In this document: positions 8,249 to 17,437 of the stretch, in pieces
Numbering within the stretch: the first letter of the stretch is position 1
Layout of the letters: each line of letters begins with the position of its first letter
Source of the DNA: Planctomycetia bacterium
Lineage (GTDB): Bacteria > Planctomycetota > Planctomycetia > Gemmatales > HRBIN36
Assembly (NCBI GenBank): GCA_016795155.1
Contig: JAEUIE010000006.1
Span: forward strand, 1 to 64,000
Direction: 5' to 3'
DNA length: 64,000 nt
Notes under the pieces: generated by a model
Told to the model about the DNA's origin: nothing
The model's input: the letters and a program-made list of their open reading frames with translations, nothing else
The model's database searches: none
Program-made: the position numbers and the translations under genes

Positions 8249-9601
8249 ATGACAGTGAGAAGATGTGGCATTTGGCGAAGATGGCGAACTCCATTGATAG
8301 GCATTGCATGCCTGTCAGCAGGATGCGTGTCCTCATCAACCACGCATGAGTTATCTGTTCCGCCTCCACCGGTAGAACTGCTTGGGCCGATTGAAACGCG
8401 TTCTGCCAATCTACCTGTAGAAGAAATAGCGATACCATCACCACTAACGCTAGACCAATCCCTGGGGATTGCGCTGCAAAAGCACCCTGAATTGGCAGCA
8501 GTTTCCAGCCTGATTCAATCTGCACAAGGGCAAGTAGTACAAGCGGGACTCTATCCCAATCCATTGGTTGGCTATCGAGGCGACCAAGTTGGCAGCCGGG
8601 GAGCACCCGGTGGCCAGCAGGGACCGTTCATTTCACAGGAACTCGTCACAGGCGGAAAACTTCAGGTTGCGCAATCCGCTGCGATGGATGCGATGACTGC
8701 TACGCAGTGGCAAGCCATCACCACACGATTTAATTTGGAAGCAAAAGTTCGCAGCGCCTTTTATGAAGTGCTCACCGCTCAGCGGGAAGTCAGCGAAAAC
8801 GAAGCCATCGTCAAGATCGCTGAAGAAAACCTGGAAGCATCACGAAAGATTGAACAGGCAGGACGAGGCAGTCTGCCTGATGTATTGCGGGCACGAGTTG
8901 AACTGGAATCAAACAAGAATCGTTTAATTGCTGCCAGGAAACGACTGGAAGCAGCCTGGCCACTGTTGATCAACGCGATGGGACTGACAGGCGTAGCTCT
9001 GGTTCCTGTTGAAGGCAATCTGGAAAGTACGAAGCCTCAATACGATCTAAATTCACTTCAACGCCAAATTGCTGAGAATCACTCCGAAATCAAACAATTG
9101 CAGGCAAGCGTCGCAGAAGCTGAGAAACTGTTATCGCGAGCCAGATTGGAGAATGTGCCAAACCTGGATCTACAGGTGCAGCCTCTCTACGATTACACCG
9201 AAAGTGTTGGACAGGTTTCGTTCGAAGTAGGTATGAAATTGCCCATCTGGAACAAAAACCAGGGTAACATTCAATCAGCAGAAGCTGAACATCTTCGACG
9301 CATTCATGAACTGGAGAATACGAGACTCAAATTGAATGAGCGCACCATACAAGCTTATCAAAGATATGTAACTGCCAGAGAACAGGCCGGAAAGTTTGAG
9401 AAAGACCTGATTCCGCAAGCCAAGGAAGCACTCCGACTGACCAAAGCCGCTTTTGAAAGTGGCGATGCCAAGTATGATTACACCGCACTGCTCGATGCCC
9501 AGCGAACACTGGCACAAGCACGATTAAACTATGTTCAAACCCTGGGTGAATTCTGGAAGGCAACCGCTGAAATCAAAGGCCTGTTACAACAGATTCCTTG
9601 A
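8249..9601 (+). CDS. TolC/CusC-family outer-membrane efflux lipoprotein
   Basis: About 450 residues. The ATG at 8249 is preferred over 8234 because GGGGGAG lies at ideal distance. A short leader ends in LSAGC, a good lipobox, so the protein is probably lipid-anchored like CusC and OprM. Two OEP repeats are visible: the first with LTLDQSLGIALQKHPELAAV and GLYPNPLVGYRGD, the second with LENVPNLDLQVQPLYDYTES and a long helical segment ending in FWKATAEIKGLL. It forms the trimeric channel through which the RND pump and adaptor discharge metal ions. Last gene of the + strand efflux run. Confidence 0.9.
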   Translation: MTVRRCGIWRRWRTPLIGIACLSAGCVSSSTTHELSVPPPPVELLGPIETRSANLPVEEIAIPSPLTLDQSLGIALQKHPELAAVSSLIQSAQGQVVQAGLYPNPLVGYRGDQVGSRGAPGGQQGPFISQELVTGGKLQVAQSAAMDAMTATQWQAITTRFNLEAKVRSAFYEVLTAQREVSENEAIVKIAEENLEASRKIEQAGRGSLPDVLRARVELESNKNRLIAARKRLEAAWPLLINAMGLTGVALVPVEGNLESTKPQYDLNSLQRQIAENHSEIKQLQASVAEAEKLLSRARLENVPNLDLQVQPLYDYTESVGQVSFEVGMKLPIWNKNQGNIQSAEAEHLRRIHELENTRLKLNERTIQAYQRYVTAREQAGKFEKDLIPQAKEALRLTKAAFESGDAKYDYTALLDAQRTLAQARLNYVQTLGEFWKATAEIKGLLQQIP

Positions 9602-9700
9602 TGTGATGTCTTCCACCTCTCGTACAACAAATGATTGAATAACTGATGCATCCTGTTGGGGAAACGAGTATGCTACAGTCCCTCCCAGGACTTTTCATAG

Positions 9701-12700
9701 ATGTATCGTGTAGCCTTCCTGCTTCATTTTTTGCTTTTATCTACCGTTGTATATGCACAGGGGCTTTCACCTGCTGAATCCCTGCAGCGGATGAGGCCTG
9801 CTGATGGTTTGAAAGTTCAATTGGTTGCAGCAGAACCACTGATCAGGCAACCTGTCACGATGACGTTCGATTCGCAAGGCAGGCTCTGGGTAATTCAATA
9901 TCTGCAGTACCCTGCTCCTGCTGGCTTAAAGCCAGTTGAAGTCGATCAGTATCTGAGAACCCGATATGACCGTGTTCCAGAACCACCGCCTCACGGCCCA
10001 CGCGGACTAGATCGCGTTACTATTCTGTTTGATCCGGACAAAAAGGGACGCTTTCAGCAAGCCAAAGAATTCGTGACCGGACTCAATCTGGCAAGTGGAT
10101 TAGCACTTGGCAACGAAGGTGCTTACGTACTCCAAGCGCCTTACCTGCTCTTTTATCCAGATCGAAACAAGGATGACATACCGGATGGTAATCCTGAAGT
10201 GCTGTTGAAAGGATTCGGTATCGAAGATGCTCATGCAGTAGGTAACTCTCTGATATTTGGTCCCGATGGCTGGCTGTACGGTGCGCAAGGCAGCACAGTT
10301 ACTGCCCGTATTGCTGATCCATTAACAGGAAAAGTATTCGAATTCCAGCAAGGAATCTGGCGTTATCATCCGCGAACGCGACAGTTCGAACTGTTTGCTG
10401 AAGGTGGAGGCAACACCTGGGGCCTGGATTTTGACCGTAACGGTCAATTGATTGCGGGCACCAACTGGTCCAATGTCGCTGCGCTCCACATGGTTCAAGG
10501 TGGATACTATGTAAAAGGTTTCTCCAAACATGGTCCCTTGCATCATCCTCATGCGTATGGCTACTTCGAGCATATGCCCTGCGAGGGATTTCGTGGCGGA
10601 CATGTAACCTGTGGCGGAATTGTCTATCAGGGGAATCTGCTGCCTGGCAGGTTCAAAAACATGTATCTGGGCTGCAATCTGCTCGATCACAATCTCTTTT
10701 GGTACAGCTTTCAGCGCAATGGCAGCACATTCAGTATGAAACATGAGGGAACGCTGCTTCACGGTAACGATACCTGGTTTCGACCCATAGATTTGCTCAC
10801 AGGGCCTGATGGTGCGGTATACGTGTGCGATTGGCACGACAAGCGCGCCAACCATGTTGATCCTATTGATAACTGGGACAAATCTAACGGAAGAATCTAC
10901 AAACTCGTGTCATCACAGGATTCGCAAACCAAACCTGCAATAATCGATCTAACCAATGCTTCTGCTACAGAACTCATTGCCTTGCTCAATCATCCAAATA
11001 GCTGGCAACGATCCGAAGCTCGGCGATTGTTAATTGAAAAACAAGACACTGAAATCAGAAGACAACTCAAGGAATCATTGACCAGCCATTACGCAGATTT
11101 TTCACTGGATACCTTATGGGCACTCTATGGTTGTAAGGGGCTTGACATATCACTGACAGCAAAACTCTTGTCTCATCCTCGAGGTGAAGTTCGCTGCTGG
11201 GTCATTCGCATGATAACTGATCATGCCACTCCAGAAGGTATGCAGCAGTGGATTCCCGTGTTACCCACCCTGGCAACTGTTGCCGAGATTGAAACTAGTC
11301 CCCTGGTATTGTCGCAACTTGCATCTACTCTCCGTCGTCTGGTGCAATCGAAAACGGAGAAGGCAGTATGTATTTCGCTGCTCCAATCATTATTGAATAA
11401 TAAGCACTGGAACGATGATAGCCTTGGCCCACTGCTATTATGGTGGGCTATCGAAGAAATCCTTTCGCAATCGATCCTGCAATTTGATTGTAGTCTGTTC
11501 GGAGTTCAGAAAGACTCAACAACACCAAATACTGAACTGAAAAGGTTCCTTCTGGAACGTATCAGCCGTCGTTTTATGAGTGCTGAAACTCAGGCTGGTT
11601 ACCTGAGTCAGGCCAGGTTGCTGGAGTATTGTTCATCGCATGCAGCCCCGAATAGCTGGTTAAACAGTGTTCTAACGGGTATGGAAACTGAACTGTCAGC
11701 TAAACCATTGAAGAATATGCCTGCAGATTTGCAACGTGCGCTTAAGCGATTGCCTGCCGATAATGCTGTACTTCGTATCCAACTGCTGGCTGGTGAACCT
11801 TCCGCAATACGATGGGCGCATGGAAAATTGATCGAAGAGAATACCAATGAAAGTGAAAAGGCTCTGCTACTGCAATGTTTGATCAAACAATCCCGCATTG
11901 CACCTGTGCTGGATTTGCAGAAACTTTTCTCATCCGCAAAAACGGACCCGTATCGGCTGGTGTTGCTGGAAGCTGTAGCCCTTGTGCCTACTGCAGATAA
12001 CATTCAGTTTCTCATCAGGCAATACACCAACTGTTCATCAACAGTACGCAGGAATATCATCAGTCTGCTGATTTCAAGGCCTGCAACCTCAGTATCCTTG
12101 TGCGAAGCAATTGAACATCAGCAAATTTCCAGCAAGGAGATTCAACTCGATCAAGTTCAGCAGATGCGACGCTACCAGAATGTAACGGTAGATCGAATTA
12201 TCACCAAATATTGGGGAAGCGTAAAACCTGTTACGAGTGGGGATAAGCAGGCTCGCATCCGCAGCATTGTGCACATGCTGAACCAGGGGCAGGGTACACC
12301 TGACATGGGAAAAGCATTGTTCACCCAGCATTGTGCAACCTGTCATCAACTTTTTGGCGAAGGGGGAAAAGTCGGACCTGATTTAACCGGCGCGGATCGA
12401 TCGAATCGGGAATTCCTGGCAACCCACATTATTGATCCTCATCTGGTCATACGTCCAGAATACTCTGCGTACACTGTTGTCACGACCGATGGCCGAACTC
12501 TGACTGGGTTAATCACTGAAGAAACTACCCAGGAAATCAAACTGCTTGATGCCCAGGCAAATACGATTCAGCTTACTCGCGACCGTATTGATTCACTCTC
12601 AGCAAGTCGTCAGTCGCTTATGCCGGAGGGCATTCTCGATCCACTGGATGATCAGCAAATCCGTCACCTGTTTGCCTACCTGCAGCAACCTAACGATAAG

Positions 12701-14926
12701 CCTGCGCAGGAATTACCAAACACCGCACCCATGCAGGCACCTCCTTCCTTTGATTTTGCAGACAAGATGGTGACAGGCATCGATCGCATGCTGGATCGTT
12801 TGACACAGGAGTCTATTTCCAGACGAGCATCACTCTGGAAACGGGATAACGATTCCCTGGAAACGCTCATCAAATCAGTTGAACCCAACAGGCAAAGATT
12901 GAAAAGTATCCTGGGGGTTGTGGAAGAGAAACCCGAAAAATCGAATACAGGTTTTCCCAAGTGGCCCACCATTTCCTCGCTGCTGGGACGCAATGACTAT
13001 TACCAGGTGTTAAACGTCCGCTGGCGTGCATTTGGCAATGTCGAGGCTGAAGGACTACTTTTGTTGCCTACCGGTAAGTGTGTCGCAGATGTCGTCGTAT
13101 TGCCTGATGCAGATCAAACTCCGGAACAACTCATCGGGCTGGTTCCCGGTTTACCTCTTCACCAGCAGACTGCCCGCATACTGGCTGAACAAGGCTGCAG
13201 AGTGCTCATCCCTGTGTTAATTGATCGTGCTGATACTTACTCAGGCATACCGGGAATCCGTATGACCAATCAGCCCCACCGCGAGTGGATCTACAGGCAG
13301 GCATATGAAGTGGGCAGGCATATCATTGGATACGAAATCCTGAAAGTGCAAGCTGGGATTGATTGGTTCCAATCAACGTCGACCGCATCGCGACCCCTGG
13401 GTGTAATAGGTTACGCTGAAGGCGGGTTGATCGCATTTCATACAGGAGCTATCGATACACGCATCAAAGTAACTGCAGTCGATGGCTATTTTGGCGTACG
13501 GGAGAATCTCTGGCAGGAACCCATCTATCGCAATGTCTGGAGGCAACTGACAGAGTTTGGCGATGCTGAAATAGCTCAGCTATTTCCACCACGACAACTG
13601 CTCCTGGGCATTCAGAATCCCCCGAAGGTCAACGGACCACCTGCTGTGCGCAGTGGAAGAAGCGGAGCAGCCCCAGGTAAGCTGGAAACAACCCAGCACA
13701 AGGCGGAATGGAAACGCCTGGAACCGTTTCGATTGAAATATTCAACGGCTATACAGCTTGATGAACAATCGGGGGCAACAATACATTCTCGATTTTTCCA
13801 GGCTCTGACTGGTCAGCCATTTCAGGTCAGCAAGGAGCAGGTTATCACTCCGACAGCAGCATTACCTGATTCTTCTGAACGCATGAAACGACAGGTTGAA
13901 AGTCTATCCAATCATATACAGGAGCTGCGTCGCAAGAGTGAACCTTATCGTGACAAACATTTCTGGGCTAAATTGAATCCTTCCAGTCTGGACAACTACC
14001 TGGCTTCTGTTGCTCCATTTCGGCAACAATTCGAACATGAGGTGATCGGCAAGATTGATCTGCCACTCTCAGCGAACAAAGCTAGAAGTCGATTGATTAA
14101 CGAACAGCCTGGCTATGTAACGTACGAAGTGGAAATGGATGTCATCGCCCCTGACCTCATAGCCTACGGCTGGCTGTTGGTGCCTCGAAACATCAAACCT
14201 GGCGAGCGAAGACCTGTTGTCGTTTGTCAACATGGATTGGAAGGAAGACCTGCTGATTTGGCTGATCCCAAAATTGATCACCCCGCCTATCATCGCTATG
14301 CATGCAGGCTGGCGGAAAGAGGGTTTATTGTTTTTGCACCACAGAACCCATACCTGTTTAATGATCGATTCCGCTTGCTGCAACGCAAAGCCAACCCACT
14401 GGGATTATCCCTGTTCTCCTTCATCGTTGCACAACATCGGCAGATCACCGAATGGCTCGCCAGATTAAGCATGGTCGATCCTGATCGCATTGGCTTTTAT
14501 GGCCTTTCCTATGGCGGAAAAACAGCTATGCGGGTCCCTGCCCTGGTGCCTCGATACTGTCTTTCGATTTGCTCTGCTGATTTCAATGAATGGATCTGGA
14601 AGAATATTTCAAACGACAATCGCTACACGTATATGACTACCAACGAATGGGAGATGGTGGAGTGGAACTTGGGGCACACTTTTAACTACGCGGAAATGGC
14701 TGCGCTCATCGCACCTCGCCCATTTATGGTTGAACGTGGTCATCGGGATGGCGTGGCTCCCGATGAACAGGTGGCTTACGAGTATGCCAAAGTGCGAAGA
14801 CATTACGCTGACCTGAAAATTCCAGATCGCACAGCCATTGAGTTTTTTGATGGGCCTCATACCATTCATGGCCAGGGAACTTTCGAGTTCCTGCATCGAC
14901 ATTTGAAATGGCCTGAACCGAAATGA
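9701..14926 (+). CDS. PVC-type haem-binding dehydrogenase fused to two alpha/beta hydrolases
   Basis: 1741 residues, almost twice the usual length of the family. In order: signal peptide ending VVYAQ; a six-bladed-propeller, quinoprotein-dehydrogenase-like domain (about 30-400, e.g. EPLIRQPVTMTFDSQGRLWV); a HEAT-like helical region (about 420-850); a cytochrome c domain with CATCH near residue 878 and VGPDLTG; then two hydrolase domains. The first (about 1100-1310) has GYAEGG near 1238, with Ala where the nucleophile Ser should be. The second (about 1470-1741) has an intact GLSYGG near 1603, a candidate Asp in GHRDG and a His in GPHTIHG. The protein probably acts outside the cytoplasm, coupling oxidation of a substrate to cytochrome c; an added esterase activity is inferred. 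A -10-like TATGCT lies at 9669-9674, and AGGA ten bases before the ATG. Confidence 0.85.
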   Translation: MYRVAFLLHFLLLSTVVYAQGLSPAESLQRMRPADGLKVQLVAAEPLIRQPVTMTFDSQGRLWVIQYLQYPAPAGLKPVEVDQYLRTRYDRVPEPPPHGPRGLDRVTILFDPDKKGRFQQAKEFVTGLNLASGLALGNEGAYVLQAPYLLFYPDRNKDDIPDGNPEVLLKGFGIEDAHAVGNSLIFGPDGWLYGAQGSTVTARIADPLTGKVFEFQQGIWRYHPRTRQFELFAEGGGNTWGLDFDRNGQLIAGTNWSNVAALHMVQGGYYVKGFSKHGPLHHPHAYGYFEHMPCEGFRGGHVTCGGIVYQGNLLPGRFKNMYLGCNLLDHNLFWYSFQRNGSTFSMKHEGTLLHGNDTWFRPIDLLTGPDGAVYVCDWHDKRANHVDPIDNWDKSNGRIYKLVSSQDSQTKPAIIDLTNASATELIALLNHPNSWQRSEARRLLIEKQDTEIRRQLKESLTSHYADFSLDTLWALYGCKGLDISLTAKLLSHPRGEVRCWVIRMITDHATPEGMQQWIPVLPTLATVAEIETSPLVLSQLASTLRRLVQSKTEKAVCISLLQSLLNNKHWNDDSLGPLLLWWAIEEILSQSILQFDCSLFGVQKDSTTPNTELKRFLLERISRRFMSAETQAGYLSQARLLEYCSSHAAPNSWLNSVLTGMETELSAKPLKNMPADLQRALKRLPADNAVLRIQLLAGEPSAIRWAHGKLIEENTNESEKALLLQCLIKQSRIAPVLDLQKLFSSAKTDPYRLVLLEAVALVPTADNIQFLIRQYTNCSSTVRRNIISLLISRPATSVSLCEAIEHQQISSKEIQLDQVQQMRRYQNVTVDRIITKYWGSVKPVTSGDKQARIRSIVHMLNQGQGTPDMGKALFTQHCATCHQLFGEGGKVGPDLTGADRSNREFLATHIIDPHLVIRPEYSAYTVVTTDGRTLTGLITEETTQEIKLLDAQANTIQLTRDRIDSLSASRQSLMPEGILDPLDDQQIRHLFAYLQQPNDKPAQELPNTAPMQAPPSFDFADKMVTGIDRMLDRLTQESISRRASLWKRDNDSLETLIKSVEPNRQRLKSILGVVEEKPEKSNTGFPKWPTISSLLGRNDYYQVLNVRWRAFGNVEAEGLLLLPTGKCVADVVVLPDADQTPEQLIGLVPGLPLHQQTARILAEQGCRVLIPVLIDRADTYSGIPGIRMTNQPHREWIYRQAYEVGRHIIGYEILKVQAGIDWFQSTSTASRPLGVIGYAEGGLIAFHTGAIDTRIKVTAVDGYFGVRENLWQEPIYRNVWRQLTEFGDAEIAQLFPPRQLLLGIQNPPKVNGPPAVRSGRSGAAPGKLETTQHKAEWKRLEPFRLKYSTAIQLDEQSGATIHSRFFQALTGQPFQVSKEQVITPTAALPDSSERMKRQVESLSNHIQELRRKSEPYRDKHFWAKLNPSSLDNYLASVAPFRQQFEHEVIGKIDLPLSANKARSRLINEQPGYVTYEVEMDVIAPDLIAYGWLLVPRNIKPGERRPVVVCQHGLEGRPADLADPKIDHPAYHRYACRLAERGFIVFAPQNPYLFNDRFRLLQRKANPLGLSLFSFIVAQHRQITEWLARLSMVDPDRIGFYGLSYGGKTAMRVPALVPRYCLSICSADFNEWIWKNISNDNRYTYMTTNEWEMVEWNLGHTFNYAEMAALIAPRPFMVERGHRDGVAPDEQVAYEYAKVRRHYADLKIPDRTAIEFFDGPHTIHGQGTFEFLHRHLKWPEPK

Positions 14927-14927
14927 C

Positions 14928-17423
14928 CTATTTGCAGGAAATCAGAAAGGCAAACAAGTCGCGTGCGTCTTTGGTTGATAACTGTCGCAACAACCCTTGA
15001 GGCATCAATGATTGACTGGATGCCTTCGTTTCTGCAATGTCATGGGTTTTAACAGTAAATGTTTTTCCCTGTTGATCCAGATAGGTGTACTCATCCAGAT
15101 AAGTACGGATGAGCATTCCGTGTAATGTTCTGCCATCATGCATGGACAGCGTCCAGTTTTGAAAATGTGGCGCTACGGTGGCACTGGGTTGCAGCAATGA
15201 TTCCAGAATTCTTTTTGGTTCCATACGTCCAATGGTTGACAAATCTGGCCCAGATACACTGCCTCGTCCATTGACGGAATGACAACGGAAACAGCCTGCC
15301 TTTTGTGGATGGTAAAAAACTTGCCAGCCTGCTTCATGGTTTCCACCAGAACCAATAAGCTTTTGCCAGGCATCGATATCAGTATCGCCTGGCAGGTTCT
15401 TGTTTTCTACTGTTTGAGTTAATGTTGTTTGTTCGAGTAACCCCTGTGATGCCCAAGCTCGGACTTCGGATGAATATTCTGTATTTTTAGCAATTCTTTT
15501 AAGCACTGCATTTCTGTCCTTGCTGGGATGCAGACAGAGAGTCAAGGCAATCTCGTGCTTCATACTGTTGTCAGAACTATTAATGAGTTGTTCGAGAAAC
15601 GCGATAGACAAGGGTGGATGCGAAGGTGGAATCAGCCTGAGAGCCTGCAGCTTTTGATCAGGCGATGATTCCGGACGTTTCAGGATTTCAAACAGATGAT
15701 CGGCAAGCTGTGATTCAGTCACTTCCTTACCCTGCAGCCTGGAGAGCGTAGTCGCCAAAGCCAAGGATAAGCGACTGGTTCGTGAAGGCTGCGACATCTT
15801 TTGCTGAACCTGTGGTTCATATTCCTTCAGTGCTTTATCTGAAATCCATTTCAAAGCTTGGAACTGAATTTCCTCATCGGAATCGTGCAGAAAATCAGGA
15901 AGGTTCTTGTGAAAGCGGCTGAGATTCGATGCTTGTTGTGCTAACAGCACCGCCAATCTGGTTGTTGAATTCAGTTTGCTTTGTTGAATTTTATCCAACA
16001 GTTCTGGAGTCTTCGCTAAATGTTGCCGGGCGGCCTGCTGCATAAATGGATCAGAGTGTGTCAAGAATTCCAACAACACAGGTAAATCATCCTGCCGATT
16101 CAATGAGGGTATCGCTTCCAGGATGACATACGGTGATTGCAGTTTGTTGAGATATTCGGAAACCGATTGCCCATTCTGCCGTTTCTTTCTCACTTTCTGG
16201 GCTTCAACTAGCTCACGATTTTTCTGCAAATCCAATTGCTGTAATTCGTTAACTGATTTCTGTTCATAACTAAGGGGCTTTACAGGTCTAACCTGCCAGA
16301 TCGCACCTTTGCCATGCAGGGTATAGTCAGATTTGACCCAATCTCCCATGAATAGCGATCCATCGGGTGCAACTGCAAGTCCGGTAGGACGAAAATCACC
16401 GCTGCCCAGAACAACAATTTTCTGATCAGCTGAGTATGAAGCTCCTTGAGGCTTGAGGTCGTATCGTTCCAGACGATGATCCGCCCAGCTGGTCACCAGA
16501 TATGAACCATAGTATTCCGCAGGCAACGCTGAATGCTCATAACGAATAATCTCGCAGGGTGCTTCACCGGTTCCTGCGATCATTGGCAATGTGCCTGGCA
16601 GTTGTCCATTCCATGCCTGAAACGGATGTTTTCCCGATCTGCCGTAGCGAAATTGATAGCCGTAGTCACCACCTTCAACAACATGCAATAATCGGCAGGG
16701 AGGCGTCGAATCCGGGTCATTATCGATAGCCAGTATCCTGCCAAACGAATCAACATGAATGCCAAATGGATTCCAAAAGCCCGTTGCAACTCGTCTGAGT
16801 TTTTTCCCGTCTTTAGTGCACCAGAAGATATTGCCGCCCTCACCACCGTCAGCATGAACGACGCCATCGCTGCCGATCAAGCGATAGTTCGCACCAAGAT
16901 TTTCTCCCATTCCAAAGTACAGGTTTCCATCTGGATCGAACGCCAATCCCGACAGACCGTTATGAGGGTAATCACCTCGTGTTTCGAGAAACATCACACG
17001 TTCCTGAGCATCAGCCTTCCCATCGCCATCCGTATCTCGCAACCGGAGAATTTCTTTGCGTGTAGCGAGGTATACTGAACCATCGGGATGTACCGCGATG
17101 TCCATACTCGCAGAGGTACCTTCGAAGAATGTGGTGAATTTGTCGGCTCTCCCATCACCATCGGTGTCTTCCAGAACTCGAATCCGGTCATGCTTTGGGC
17201 CGACATAGTTGGCCGGTCTGAAATGGGTATGGCTTTCAATTACCAGCAACCTGTTTTGATGATCAAAGGTCAGCGCTACTGGATGCACAATATCAGGTTG
17301 CTGCGCAAATAACCTGACTTCCAGCCTCGGATCAACGGAGCGTGGGCCTCCGCTGACATGTTCATTTGCCGGCAACACAACCAGGCAACAAACACTCAAA
17401 CACCAGATTATGATGGATTTCAT
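14928..17423 (-). CDS. PVC-type haem-binding dehydrogenase (propeller-HEAT-cytochrome c)
   Basis: 831 residues. A signal peptide is followed by a beta-propeller with repeated calcium-like DTDGDGRAD and DTDGDGKAD loops and conserved NGLSGLAFDPDGNLYFGMG and GFWNPFGIHVD, then HEAT-like helices, and a C-terminal cytochrome c domain with CFRCH near residue 709 and SGPDLSTIG. The ending (SLMPQGLL...DLFAFL) matches the same part of the convergent 1741-residue protein. Family members are secreted or membrane-associated putative glucose/sorbosone-dehydrogenase-like oxidoreductases, with no assigned substrate. It lies 14 bases downstream of the DUF1501 gene, so the two are probably cotranscribed. Its stop codon is one base from that of its convergent paralogue, leaving no room for a terminator between them. 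Confidence 0.88.
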   Translation of the reverse strand: MKSIIIWCLSVCCLVVLPANEHVSGGPRSVDPRLEVRLFAQQPDIVHPVALTFDHQNRLLVIESHTHFRPANYVGPKHDRIRVLEDTDGDGRADKFTTFFEGTSASMDIAVHPDGSVYLATRKEILRLRDTDGDGKADAQERVMFLETRGDYPHNGLSGLAFDPDGNLYFGMGENLGANYRLIGSDGVVHADGGEGGNIFWCTKDGKKLRRVATGFWNPFGIHVDSFGRILAIDNDPDSTPPCRLLHVVEGGDYGYQFRYGRSGKHPFQAWNGQLPGTLPMIAGTGEAPCEIIRYEHSALPAEYYGSYLVTSWADHRLERYDLKPQGASYSADQKIVVLGSGDFRPTGLAVAPDGSLFMGDWVKSDYTLHGKGAIWQVRPVKPLSYEQKSVNELQQLDLQKNRELVEAQKVRKKRQNGQSVSEYLNKLQSPYVILEAIPSLNRQDDLPVLLEFLTHSDPFMQQAARQHLAKTPELLDKIQQSKLNSTTRLAVLLAQQASNLSRFHKNLPDFLHDSDEEIQFQALKWISDKALKEYEPQVQQKMSQPSRTSRLSLALATTLSRLQGKEVTESQLADHLFEILKRPESSPDQKLQALRLIPPSHPPLSIAFLEQLINSSDNSMKHEIALTLCLHPSKDRNAVLKRIAKNTEYSSEVRAWASQGLLEQTTLTQTVENKNLPGDTDIDAWQKLIGSGGNHEAGWQVFYHPQKAGCFRCHSVNGRGSVSGPDLSTIGRMEPKRILESLLQPSATVAPHFQNWTLSMHDGRTLHGMLIRTYLDEYTYLDQQGKTFTVKTHDIAETKASSQSLMPQGLLRQLSTKDARDLFAFLISCK

Positions 17424-17437
17424 ATCAACTCTTGAGA

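Noticed and set aside
10322-10855. A 177-residue minus-strand frame inside the 1741-residue protein gene
   Set aside because: The + strand encodes a conserved propeller domain here; the antisense product has no domain or start signal.
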